This document shows positions 1 through 9,991 of a stretch of 64,000 nucleotides of DNA, one piece after another. Origin of the DNA: Lasiosphaeris hirsuta (Eukaryota > Ascomycota > Sordariomycetes > Sordariales > Lasiosphaeriaceae); contig JAUKUA010000006.1 in assembly GCA_030549175.1 (NCBI GenBank), forward strand, positions 1,054,001 to 1,118,000, read 5' to 3'. The stretch's first letter is position 1. Each line of letters opens with the position of its first letter. The translations under genes were made by a program, and so were the position numbers. The notes beneath the pieces are model-generated. The model did no database searches and was not told the DNA's origin. It worked only from the letters and a program-made list of their open reading frames with translations.

Positions 1-827
1 GGTTTGAGATGCATGAGGTGAGAGGGGATAATCAGAAACAGCCATTGTTGTCTTCAGTATAAAATCAGTCGGTAATTCCAACTTGCCGAAGCAAAAATTG
101 AATCATCACGTTGTGTTGGTGCTGGGCGCAAAAACTGATCAAACTGACCTCCAGATTTCGAGACCCCTTGGACTTGGAGAATACCATCACCCCGAGAGCC
201 ATCACCGTTTAACACCCCAGCGGACTCCCTGTGTTCTCCGCCATCCTCCAATCGGAAGAGGGCAGCGGATGTTGGAGAGCAAACTAGAAACTTTTATACG
301 CGTTAGCTGGGGCCCAAAACCAGAAGGTCGGAAAGTGCAAGATAATTGGCAGCTGTCATGTTCAGACTGACGTTACAATTCAGTTTCATATCAATAAAGA
401 TCAAAGACTCTAGTTTGCGGTTTGTGTGGTGTCATCAGGCTAGCTGCCTGTTTTGGGGTGCGAGGGAGAGGAGATGTCTTACCAGAGGGAGTTGCCAACT
501 ATGATGGTTGATGGTGAGAGAGGAAAGTTGGAGAAGGAAAAAAAATCGAGACGAGGTTTTGAAGCTGTAGAAATGTGGGGCGAGCAAAAACTCCACTTGG
601 GACTTTTGTGGAGTACGGACGTACAGCCCTTGTGTGCCCCTCCTCTGCCCATGACACAAGTGCGACACGTGCAGACGCCTCAGTCTCGCGTTGGCAGTGT
701 TTCGACACCGCCCACCAACAAACCACAGCGACGCGCCTGCCTCATTTCTCGCTGCGTCGCTGTTTCTTCTTCTCAACAACAGCAACAACAACAGCGATTT
801 AGAGATTGCCGACTTGCATCACTCACC
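1..827. other. No gene recognised; left-edge intergenic region and 5' leader of the glycosylase gene
   Basis: Short overlapping reading frames occur on both strands, but none has a recognisable domain or consistent coding character. The last ~60 bases before the glycosylase ATG are rich in CAA triplets, which suits a fungal 5' leader. Confidence 0.5.
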
Positions 828-2189
828 ATGCCTGAGATTGCCGAGAGTTTGTTTAGTAAAATAGCATTGAGTATCGAGATATTCGCTAACATGACGTGTA
901 GTTGCTCGAATCGTCCACTATTTGCGCCTCCACCTAGTGGGGAAAACCATCAAGACTGCATCGGCCATCGAGGATACCAATGTCTTTGGCAAGGTTGGAA
1001 CCACAGGCGTTGAGGTCGCCGAGGCCTTGAATGGCAAAAAGGTCGTCTCGGCTGGGAACCAAGGGAAATACTTTTGGTTTGAGACCCAGCGTGATGCCGA
1101 ATAGAAGCCTTGACTGATTCCGCCCAGGATTGTGCTCAGCAAACCTCCACATCTGGTTATGCATTTTGGCATGACGGGTATGTCTCGTGGCCCTGTTGTT
1201 CTATGATATTATGTGCCATCTGACTTTGCCCTACAGGCTGGATCCATATTAAAGGCGAACGGACAGCGTACACCAACTACTACAACAAGTTGAAGGCGGA
1301 CGAGGCGGACGCCTGGCCCCCAAAGTATTGGAAGTTTCAGCTGAAGACTGATGATGCAGTTGAACTTGCATTCACCGACCCCCGGCGCTTTAGTCGTGTT
1401 CGCCTCGTCAACTGCGATGGGAAAAGTATCAGACAAAACACACCACTCGTGGAGAACGGGCCGGACCCCGTCGTCGATACTGATGTCTTCACCAAGGCCT
1501 TTCTCAGTCAAAAGATGCGCTCACGACATGTGCCAATTAAGGCCCTCCTTCTTGACCAGGCTGTCATCAGCGGCATTGGCAACTGGGTCGGCGATGAGGT
1601 TCTCTTTCAAGCAAAGCTCCATCCGGAACAATACTGCAATGAATTCAGCGATGAACAGATCACAAAACTATACGGAGCAATCCTATATGTTTGCCAGTTA
1701 GCAGTTGACAAGCTGGGGGACTCTGATCAGTTTCCAAAAGACTGGGTATTCCACTATCGATGGGGGAAGGGTACAAAGGGGCCAGGACATCTACCAAGCG
1801 GCGAGAAGCTAGCCTTTCTGACTGTGGGAGGAAGAACCAGTTGCTATGCCCCGGGTCTCCAGAAAAAGACTGGAAGCGTTGTATCAGGCGTGAAAGAGGA
1901 GGTCGCCGACTCTGACCAGGAGGTGTCAAAACCGAAGAAGCCATCCAAGTCGAAAGCGACAGCAAAAAAGGCCGAGAGCAACGCAGAGCCCAAAATGAAG
2001 CAACCCCAGAAGAGAAAGATCAAGGTGGAGGACTCGGAAGACGAAAAGCCTGCTAAAAAAGGCAAAGCCGTGCAGGCCAAGCCTTCTGCACACACCAACG
2101 GAACTGCGGCCGATTTGAAGATTTCCCAGGATGCCGAAGGGGATGGGGGGAAACGGCGTTCCGGAAGGCTGCGGAAGAAGCCAAATTAG
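828..2189 (+). CDS. Formamidopyrimidine-DNA glycosylase (Fpg/Nei family, zincless fungal/plant type)
   Basis: Bifunctional base-excision-repair enzyme: it removes oxidised purines and nicks the abasic site, probably in the nucleus. Exons are 828-846, 902-1076, 1128-1177 and 1237-2189, giving 398 aa. The first exon encodes only MPEIAE plus one base, yet it carries the catalytic N-terminal proline and glutamate exposed after Met removal. Visible landmarks are the HFGMTGWIHI segment formed across intron 3, and the helix-two-turn-helix with GIGNWVGDEVLFQAKLHPEQ. In place of a zinc finger there is GGRTSCYAPGLQKKTG, as in plant and fungal FPG proteins. After about residue 290 a Lys/Ser-rich tail with several KKPSK and KKGK clusters looks like a nuclear-localisation and DNA-binding tail, ending SGRLRKKPN. 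Intron 2 is placed so that TG|G restores the tryptophan of KYFWIVLSKPPHLVMHF. Confident in the family; the exact substrate preference is not readable. Confidence 0.93.
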
Positions 2190-2325
2190 TCCTCGAAACA
2201 ACATCGAATTGCATTAGTTTCGAACCTTGACTCTATCTCCACTTGGAAGACCCCATCCATGCCGCTTCCCACAACTCCACCACACCAGTGACCTATATGC
2301 CTCATTGCATCACAGAATTTACATC

Positions 2326-2431
2326 GGTCGCATGGTGTAGTTTGGTTATCACGTCAGTTTAACAAGTTTCTAGCTAATTGGCAGCTCTTTAGTTTCGCTG
2401 AAGGTCCTCAGTTCAATCCTGAGTGCGATCA
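2326..2431 (+). tRNA. tRNA-Val (AAC) with a 31-nt intron
   Basis: The acceptor stem pairs GGTCGCA (2326-2332) with TGCGATC (2424-2430), and the discriminator is A2431. The D arm is TG-GTGT-AGTTTGGTTA-TCAC, the anticodon stem TCAGT/GCTGA, and the T arm CTCAG-TTCAATC-CTGAG. The anticodon loop reads TTAACA, then an intron, then C, placing the intron after position 37 as in nuclear pre-tRNAs. Anticodon AAC decodes valine. It is transcribed by RNA polymerase III using the internal A and B boxes and spliced by the tRNA endonuclease. Confidence 0.93.
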
Positions 2432-2434
2432 TCC

Positions 2435-2438
2435 TTTT
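2435..2438 (+). terminator. Pol III T4 terminator of tRNA-Val
   Basis: A run of four T residues begins three bases after the tRNA-Val discriminator base, the usual minimal RNA polymerase III stop. Confidence 0.6.
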
Positions 2439-2754
2439 GCCCCCCACACAACACTCTTCCTTTTTGTCTCTGGCACAACTACAACAGCGCTTTCTCGCAT
2501 TAAATCTGTAATCGAGAAGTCACTGTCGCACCCACCGGGTTTAGCGCCCTTCTCCATTTTATCTCGCTGCTTCACCCTGACTGGTCGCACACTCCCCGTC
2601 GCGTCCAGACCCCAGACCCCAACCCCAACTTCGGTTGACGTCCTCATCTATACAGTCTCAAGTGGGAGAGAAGAATGGGTGATACGGCAGGTTTCGTCCC
2701 CCAGTTAAAGAGGGTTAGGCCGGCCTAGCTAGTTATTTACGTGCACATGTACAA
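2439..2754. other. Intergenic, nothing recognised
   Basis: About 320 bases between the tRNA-Val gene and the stop codon of the HNH-domain gene on the opposite strand. I see only short, compositionally unremarkable frames. It probably holds the 3' UTR of the HNH gene. Confidence 0.5.
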
Positions 2755-4388
2755 TTATGGTAGGAATTGATTCCCGAAAACCGTGTCCATCAAGTCTGGC
2801 ACACGTTCCTGCGTCTCCTCTGTACTTCCGGGTACTGGATTCGGGGCCGGCATGGGCGACTGGTTCTCCTTCAAAGCTGCGTTGCTGGCTGGGATCGATG
2901 CTGGTAAATGATCTTGCTGCTCAAGCAGGCCTCTGGCCTGGATACTCAATGTGATTGGGAGCTTGCTGGTATTGTCGTGAACGCTATCGTCATTATCATC
3001 GTCGTCGTTGTCGTCATCGCCGTTACTAGGCACAATACCGTCAAGCCAGCTTCGTATATCGATTGATTCCTCGATCAGCCCTTCTCCAGGCGGGCCGGAG
3101 TCATCAGTATCGACAACATCGTCATTAACATCGGCAGTGCCGGTTAAAGCGGCGATCCGGATCAAAGCCCATTGAAGGTCGAATGCCCGCTTCATCTTGA
3201 AAGCGTCCTCAGCCGCCACAACAACATCCAAGATGTCGCCTGTTGCGACAAGCCGTGCGGTAGTCCTGAAGGCTGCAACTCCTTCGCGTAGGTTCCAGGT
3301 ATTTTTTAGGTGTATCTGAAGATCCTGCTCATCTCGTACGCCTGATAAAGCTCTTGGTAACCAGTGAAACTGTAGGCGAACGAGCTGTTGCTCATCTGTA
3401 AGTCCGGGAAGAATACCTTGGCACTTGAACCCAAGGTGTGCCTTTCCCCACCACTTATGAAGCTGGGTGTTTAGACTGATCATGTTCCAAGCCTGATCAG
3501 AAACTCCAAGCCGTGCTGTAAACCATCCATTCCATTCGTTCAAGCTAGCTTCATCGCAATCAGAGATCAAAATGCTCACATCGCCGAAACATTGTCTAAA
3601 TCGTGAGAGTGTTTCAGGCCGTGCACATGTAGAATGTGGGATAATGTGGCAGACGTCCGGGTCGGCGGTTCCCGTAATTACATATCGTCTACTATCAAGT
3701 CCCTGCCGAAGCCAAGCTTGGTTCTTATACCGGTTGTGTTTGCCAGTTACGTCGACCGTCCCCGGAATATACTTAGGATCCCCGTCCTTCTTAGGCCGTT
3801 TTTGGGACGGAGCGACAGACTTAGCTATGTTTTTACGTTTTCTAGAAGAAGTTAGCACAGATGACTCTAACTCGATGTCGGTCTTGACCTTAGTATTGCT
3901 GTCGTCTCGTGTAAGGACTATAATAGGTTAGATAAGCTTTGGGAGAGAGAATATCGGATGAACATACATAGGCGGACAAAGTCGGAAATAATACCAAGGC
4001 CCAATCTTATACTCTGCATCATCGTTCGCGTGCCGATCCTAGGCGAATTGTTTGCTAATCGTAAGACTTCCAACGGAGTAACAAGCAAAGCGGCGAAACC
4101 ATGGTCGCCAAATTCGTAATCTTCGTCCCTTACCTGAATTTTGTCTTCAATCTTCGCAATTAGCTCTACACGTTCGGTAAGCTCATCCAGCGGCAGGATG
4201 CCTTTGGAGCTCTCCTTCGGCGGATCGCTTTCTAGAAAGCCGCTGAGGGTCTGGCGGTCCAGCTCTGTCTGCTCTCGCTTGATGAAACAGAACGTCTCCT
4301 TGAGGATTTTCCGATCGCTCCGACTTGGATTGCTCGTCAGGAAATCCGTGTACTGGCCGAGCAGATCGGCGCTGGTATCGCTGGACAT
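2755..4388 (-). CDS. HNH-endonuclease-domain protein (HNH_2 type), function unknown
   Basis: Exons read on the minus strand are 4388-3968 and 3917-2755, giving 527 aa; the donor gtatgt and acceptor tattatag join T|TC to give a continuous frame. The centre (about residues 219-310) has an HNH fold signature: YVITG, then CHIIPHS with His231, then WNMISLNTQLHKWWGKAHLG with Asn285 and His294, so the three signature positions are present. The cysteine often found before ITG is a tyrosine here. A Lys/Arg-rich stretch (about 163-185) could be a nuclear signal. The C-terminal third has an acidic low-complexity run, GDDDNDDDDNDDS. Such proteins are common and poorly characterised in filamentous fungi; roles in DNA cleavage are presumed, not shown. 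The start ATG at 4388 is the first that gives a clean N-terminus, but the frame is open further upstream to 4655, so a longer start is possible. Confidence 0.75.
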
Positions 4389-5197
4389 GGCGGTGGTAGC
4401 GGCAGCGGTGACGGGCAGCGAAACGTCGACGAATAACTGGGTTGGCCAGTACAGGTAAGTAGACCAAAGTAAACGGCTGATAGGCAAGTTCTCAACACCT
4501 TTCTGAGGCAGGGAGGACGAGTTGTCGGAGTTGCTCGTATGAAAAGTTTGAAGCCAAGGTAGTAGGTATTTCTTTTGTGGGGCGTCACATGGATTTCGGA
4601 AACCCACTAAGCCTAACTGGAGGGGTAAATCTGCTTGTGACCACCTGCTCCTCACTGTCGAGGACGCTAAAAATGACGATGCGCGTCAGCCAGATTCGGC
4701 GGTCAGAACAGCGCTTTCTCGTTTTAAGCTGTAAATAATTGCCAAATGCCCAACCGTATTCAGGGGGCGGGTCATGATTCAAAAGCATCGGCCGTTCTGC
4801 TTGGAACAACCAAACGACAGCATCTCAATTGTACTCTGGATTCTCTGCACTTTCGCCAAAGCTGCATCGCCCGTCCACTTATCGTGCGTCCCTGCCTGTC
4901 CTTGCTTGTGGCAGCCGAGCTTTGCAAAGCCTGTAGGTCCAGCGCCGTTAGACTTCAATCGGCCTCCCGCATCCGCCGTAGGAGAGAAGACCCGAAGCAA
5001 GGATAGCCATTGCCACTGCAGGAGGTGAGTAGGTACGATAGTACCTCAAGCCTCGGGCCTCACTGCCTGCCCTGGTGGTCTTGACCCTGCCGGCGCAGGC
5101 CCAGAGTCGCGCCCGACAGAGTCGCTGAGATCCTGGAAACCCTTGAAAGACCTAGAGAGCCCTTTAGAAGTACCCGGCAGGAGGAAAGCCGGCAGTC
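4389..5197. other. Divergent intergenic region between the HNH gene and C1-THF synthase
   Basis: About 0.8 kb shared upstream region of two divergently transcribed genes, expected to hold both promoters. No TATA-like box or known regulatory motif stood out. Small frames on both strands have no recognisable product. If the C1-THF synthase initiates at 5513, the region extends to 5512. Confidence 0.45.
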
Positions 5198-8100
5198 ATG
5201 ACAATCGCACGCCTTATTCGGAGAGGGCTAGTTACAGAAGGTGGTGCCGATGCTACCGGTGTGCGATGCCAGGGCCTAGGAACCCTGAGTTTTCTCCATC
5301 AGCCCGATGCCCGGCGTGCATCCTCGGCCGATGCTGTGCGATCCGCCCCGCGAAACCTAAGCTCCACCCACCGCCTGGCGATATCGTATCTTCGCTCTCG
5401 TTGCATCGCCCCCGTCTTTAGTCTTTCCCCTCGTCCAGAAACTACCACCACGCTTGCCTCCTCTCCCATATCCATCAGGACTTTCTCTGGCTCGGCCCTG
5501 ACAAGAACAACCATGGTGGCCACCAAGATTGACGGCACGGCGACTGCCAGGAAAATCCGCGAGGGACTCCGCATCGAGATTGCACAGCTCAAGGAGACTA
5601 ACCCGCGCTTCCATCCCTCGCTCAAGATCGTCCAAGGTATGTACGCCCTAAGGATGCCACCACAACGGTAGTTACAGAAGAAACGAGCGTAGCTAACCTC
5701 CAGCCCCGCAGTGGGCGACCGTTCCGATTCCTGTAAGTAACCCCGCCGCCAACCCCGCCGTCGACCAGGTCACAGCCGAAGCCGCAGCCGCGAAACCGCG
5801 GCCGTTGCTATGGCCGTTTTCGCGGGGCAGATTCCCGGACACGGCCCATGTGCTGACACCAAACCCCTCTCTTTAGCCACCTATGTGCGCATGAAGCTCA
5901 AGGCCGCCGAAGAGGTACGCATCATGTTGAAAAATCCCTAGCCGCAATACCACGCAGACCAACTGACCTGCCTTGGACATGCACAGTGCGGCATTGATTG
6001 CGAGCTGATCAAGTTTGACGAGTCGGCCACCGAGGCCGAGCTGATTGCCCGAGTGCAACGACTCAACAACGATCCATCTGTCCACGGCATTCTAGTACAG
6101 CTACCATTACCGGATCACGTCTCTGAATATGCCGTCACTTCGGTCGTCGCGAGCGAGAAGGATGTCGACGGCTTTGGCACCTCAAACATTGGCGAGCTGG
6201 CCAAGCGTGGCGGCCACCCAGCCTTCGTCCCCTGCACCCCCAAGGGTGTCATGGTCCTCCTCAAGGAAGCTGGCGTCACCCTTAGCGGCAAGAACGCCGT
6301 CGTCGTCGGCCGAAGCGATATTGTTGGCAGCCCTGTCAGTTACCTGCTAAAGAACGCCGACGCCACTGTCACAGTCTGTCACTCCAAGACGACGGGCCTC
6401 GAGCACTACCTCAAGGACGCCGATGTCGTTGTTGTTGCCATTGGCCGGCCAGAATTTATCAAGGGTGAATGGCTTAAGGAGGGTGCTGTTGTCATTGACG
6501 TCGGGACAAACTACATTCCCGATGCAACCAAGAAGTCGGGCTCGCGCCTTGTAGGCGATGTCGACTTCGAGTCGGCCTCCCAGGTTGCTTCTTTTATTAC
6601 GCCCGTCCCTGGCGGCGTCGGCCCCATGACCGTTGCCATGCTTCTCCAAAACGTCGTCGAGGCCACAACACAATCATTCAATGCTCAAAAGCAACGTCAT
6701 GTCGTACCACTACCCATCAAGCTCCTCGACCCCGTCCCTTCAGATATTTCCATCTCCAGAGCGCAAGCACCAAAACACATTACCCAGATCGCCACCGAAA
6801 TCGGCATCTCTCCATCTGAGCTGGAGCCATATGGCGCATACAAGGGCAAGGTCGACCTCGGAATCCTTAAGCGCCTGGCCCACCGTCGTGATGGTCGCTA
6901 CGTTGTCGTTACTGGCATCACCCCGACGCCCCTTGGCGAGGGAAAATCTACGACAACCATGGGTCTCGCCCAGGCGCTGGGTGCTCATATCGGCCGCCTA
7001 ACATTTGCTAACGTTCGGCAACCCAGCCAGGGCCCAACATTCGGCATCAAGGGTGGCGCTGCTGGCGGCGGCTACAGTCAAGTCATCCCCATGGATGAGT
7101 TCAACCTCCATCTGACTGGTGATATCCACGCCATTACGGCCGCGAATAATTTGCTTGCAGCCGCTATCGACACCCGCATATTTCACGAGAATACGCAAAA
7201 GGACGGGCCCTTGTACCGAAGGCTGATACCCGCCAAGAACGGGAAGAGAGTGTTTGCGCCAGTCATGTTCCGGCGCCTAAAGAAGCTGGGCATCGATAAG
7301 ACCGACCCAGATTCATTAACTGAGGATGAGATCCGCCGGTTTGCCCGTCTCGATATCGATCCAGAAACCATCACTTGGAAGCGTGTCTTGGACGTAAACG
7401 ATCGCCATTTGCGTGGCATCACCATCGGAACCGCCCCGACTGAGAAGGGCGCCACTCGCCAGACCGGATTTGACATCTCGGTTGCCAGTGAGTGCATGGC
7501 TATTCTAGCCCTCAGTACCAGCCTAGCAGACCTTCGTGAACGTCTCGGGAAGATGGTCATTGGAAGTTCAAAGAGTGGTGACCCTGTCACCTGCGACGAT
7601 CTCGGCGCGGGTGGCGCCTTGACTGCCTTGATGCGCGACGCAACCAAGCCCAATCTAATGCAAACGCTAGAGGGAACCCCAGTTTTTGTTCACGCTGGCC
7701 CCTTTGCAAATATCAGCATTGGAAATAGCTCTATTCTCGCCGATAAAATGGCCCTAAAGCTGGCTGGTACTGAGCCGGACGAGGATTACTCATCCAAGGC
7801 CGGTTTCGTGGTGACAGAGGCTGGGTTTGACTTTACCATGGGTGGAGAGCGATTCTTCAACATCAAGTGCCGTACATCGGGTCTTGTGCCGGATGTTGTA
7901 GTGGTAGTAGCCACCGTTCGCGCACTCAAGGTCCACGGCGGCGCCCCCCCTGTCGCTCCCGGAGCCGCTCTCAACCAGGTATATAAGGAAGAGAATGTCG
8001 AGATCCTGCGGAGGGGCTGCGTCAACTTGGCGAAGCATGTGGCAAACGCCCGATCATACGGCGTGCCGGTAGTCGTGGCTATCAACAGGTTCTCGACCGA

Positions 8101-8623
8101 CACCCCCGCTGAAATCGAGGTCATCCGCGAGGAGGCCATCAAGGCTGGCGCTGAGGATGCCATCCTAGCTAACCATTGGGCCGAGGGCGGTAAGGGCGCC
8201 ATCGACCTTGCCAAGGGCGTTATTGCAGCAGCGGAGAAACCGAAGGATTTCAAGCTCCTCTACAGCCTCGAGGGCACCGTGCAAGAGCGCATCGAGAAGA
8301 TTGCGCGCGACATGTACGGCGCCGCCGGAGTTGAGTTCAGCGAGCTTGCGCAGAAGAAGGTGGATACATATACCCGCCAGGGCTTCGGCAACCTCCCCAT
8401 CTGCATCGCCAAAACGCAGTACTCGCTCAGCCACGACCCAGATCTCAAGGGCGCTCCGACCGGCTTCACAGTCCCCATCCGAGATGTGCGGATGGCCGCT
8501 GGCGCTGGCTATCTATACGCGCTAGCCGCGGACATCCAGACAATTCCCGGGTTGCCAACTGCGCCGGGTTATCTCAATGTGGATGTCGACACTGAGTCTG
8601 GGGAGATTGACGGTCTGTTCTAG
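5198..8623 (+). CDS. ADE3: C-1-tetrahydrofolate synthase (trifunctional; dehydrogenase/cyclohydrolase/formyl-THF synthetase)
   Basis: Interconverts methylene-, methenyl- and 10-formyl-tetrahydrofolate for purine, thymidylate and methionine synthesis. Exons are 5198-5636, 5712-5732 (a 21-nt micro-exon), 5877-5914 and 5987-8623. From ATG 5513 (context acaaccATGg) the protein is 939 aa, matching the cytosolic yeast enzyme's size. From the in-frame ATG 5198 it is 1044 aa, with an N-terminal extension rich in Arg/Ser/Thr that ends [14 protein letters not shown], resembling a mitochondrial presequence. The dehydrogenase/cyclohydrolase domain fills roughly the first 310 residues of the 939-aa form, with Y-V-R-M-K carrying the expected Tyr and Lys, and [13 protein letters not shown]. 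The formyl-THF synthetase domain follows, with P-loop [13 protein letters not shown]. The three early introns are placed by family conservation of VGDRSDSSTYVRMK. ADE3 is the yeast cytosolic name; MIS1 is the mitochondrial counterpart. Confidence 0.95.
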
Positions 8624-8889
8624 ACAATAGCGGCTATCTGCTTTGTTTTGTTTTCACATATGGGCGAAGCTGTCTGTCTACGCCTCACATATTTCGTCGT
8701 GTCTTTCCGGTGTTTACCCCTCCCCCTTTCGGCATTTAAGGGGGAGGTGGCCATGCATTTGTGATCAACTCAAAGGTGCGGCGGGAGCAAGGGGCAATAA
8801 GCGATGAGTGATGAGCTTTTGGGAGTGCGTGTTTTAACACATGGCGCCGGAATAGATACACCATACAGGTAGAAGAGACTCAAGGAGAA

Positions 8890-8947
8890 CCCGAAATAAG
8901 TCGGGCCACAATTTAAAATCTCTGAGAGATCAATTGAGGTTCAATTG
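8890..8947. repeat. Cluster of three perfect hairpins
   Basis: Three short perfect inverted repeats lie almost back to back: CCCGA (8890-8894) with TCGGG (8901-8905); ATCTCT (8918-8923) with AGAGAT (8925-8930); and CAATTGA (8931-8937) with TCAATTG (8941-8947). They abut the 3' side of the tRNA-Ala-like fragment on the minus strand. Function unknown; together they could be the body of a small structured RNA or a tRNA-derived element. Confidence 0.55.
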
Positions 8948-8959
8948 CTACATGGCGCA

Positions 8960-9016
8960 GCCTTTCGCAGTATAGAAGCTGCTAAGCGAACGCTCTACCA
9001 ACTGAGCCACACCCCC
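8960..9016 (-). pseudogene. tRNA-Ala (AGC) 5' fragment, probable tRNA pseudogene
   Basis: On the minus strand the sequence begins GGGGGTGTGGCTCAGTTGG, has a normal D arm (GTAGAGCG), and an anticodon arm TTCGC-TTAGCA...GCGAA with anticodon AGC. About 10 extra bases sit after the anticodon loop and could be a small intron. The canonical T arm and a 3' acceptor strand complementary to GGGGGTG are missing. What follows is instead the hairpin cluster. It is therefore a truncated copy or the head of a tRNA-derived element, not a functional tRNA-Ala. Confidence 0.7.
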
Positions 9017-9946
9017 TTATGCTGCTTGGTGTTACAGAGTTCCTGGAAGCGGTCCTTGATCACGGGTGGGTTGCATACAAGGCGTTGTTCCGAGTGTCTC
9101 GAGTAGACCATGTATATTGAGAGTTATGTATTGCTTCATCACCGAGCTATGAGGCAAGCGATTTGGCCAAATACGCCAGAAGCAGTTCTGGTATTCGCCC
9201 CTCCCGGGCCCGTTATGAGCTCGCCGTCTTCATTATGTCCATCGTCTATCATGAATTGGTAATCCCTCCCATCATTCCCCTTTCGTTAAAGTACAATACA
9301 ATGGTGTTTGTATATCGGATGGTAAAACGGTGTATGAAGAATGCAGAAAACAAAACGGGAAAATGTTTATAAAAGTACAGAGACCATGAGAGAGAAATTG
9401 CAGAGGGAAGAAGAAAGGACAGGATGAGCCGGGCGAGAAAAGGTGTGAGGGGGGAAAAAAAAGAAAGAAAGCACACCGAAAAGCCCAACTGTATCATCCC
9501 AATCGTCTCGTCATATGAAAGGTTGTAATACTCCCCTGCACGCCGTCGCTCCAAGATATAAAAGGGAATGGATATCAACCCGACCCAGCCCCATTGTAAC
9601 CCATACCCATAATCAACCCACCCACGCCTGATTTTGTTGCAGTAACCCCAATATACCAAAAAGAAAAACTCAAGGGAATAGGCCGCCCCGTATAATAGTC
9701 ATTATTAGATCCACCAGGGTGGTTGAAAATGAGTTTCGGGGGGAGTAGTTTCCGAAACTGTCGAGCAATCTTTGCTTGGAAGCCTGCTGCTGGCTCAAGT
9801 TTTGTTCGATGGCGCTGACGACCCGGAAAAGGGTAGTTAACTATATAGACACACAAAAAGAAAAGGAGAGTGATTGATGAGAGACGTGGAAGGGACGGGT
9901 AGTCTATGCGTTGGCGCATAAAGTAGTAGTGTAGGATGGTGGTGTT

Positions 9947-9948
<2 letters not shown>

Positions 9949-9978
<30 letters not shown>
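9949..9978. repeat. GT dinucleotide microsatellite
   Basis: Fifteen uninterrupted GT units, 14 bases before the stop codon of the C2H2 regulator gene on the minus strand. It therefore lies at the start of that gene's 3' UTR, where it reads as CA/AC repeats in the mRNA. Confidence 0.95.
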
Positions 9979-9979
<1 letters not shown>

Positions 9980-9991
9980 GTATTGTGACCA

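Larger units (their letters stand above)
8624..9991. other. Intergenic between C1-THF synthase and the C2H2 regulator (3' UTRs, tRNA-Ala fragment, GT repeat)
   Basis: About 1.4 kb between two convergent genes. It contains the tRNA-Ala 5' half, a cluster of three perfect hairpins and a GT microsatellite, listed separately. No protein-coding gene is recognised. Confidence 0.6.
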
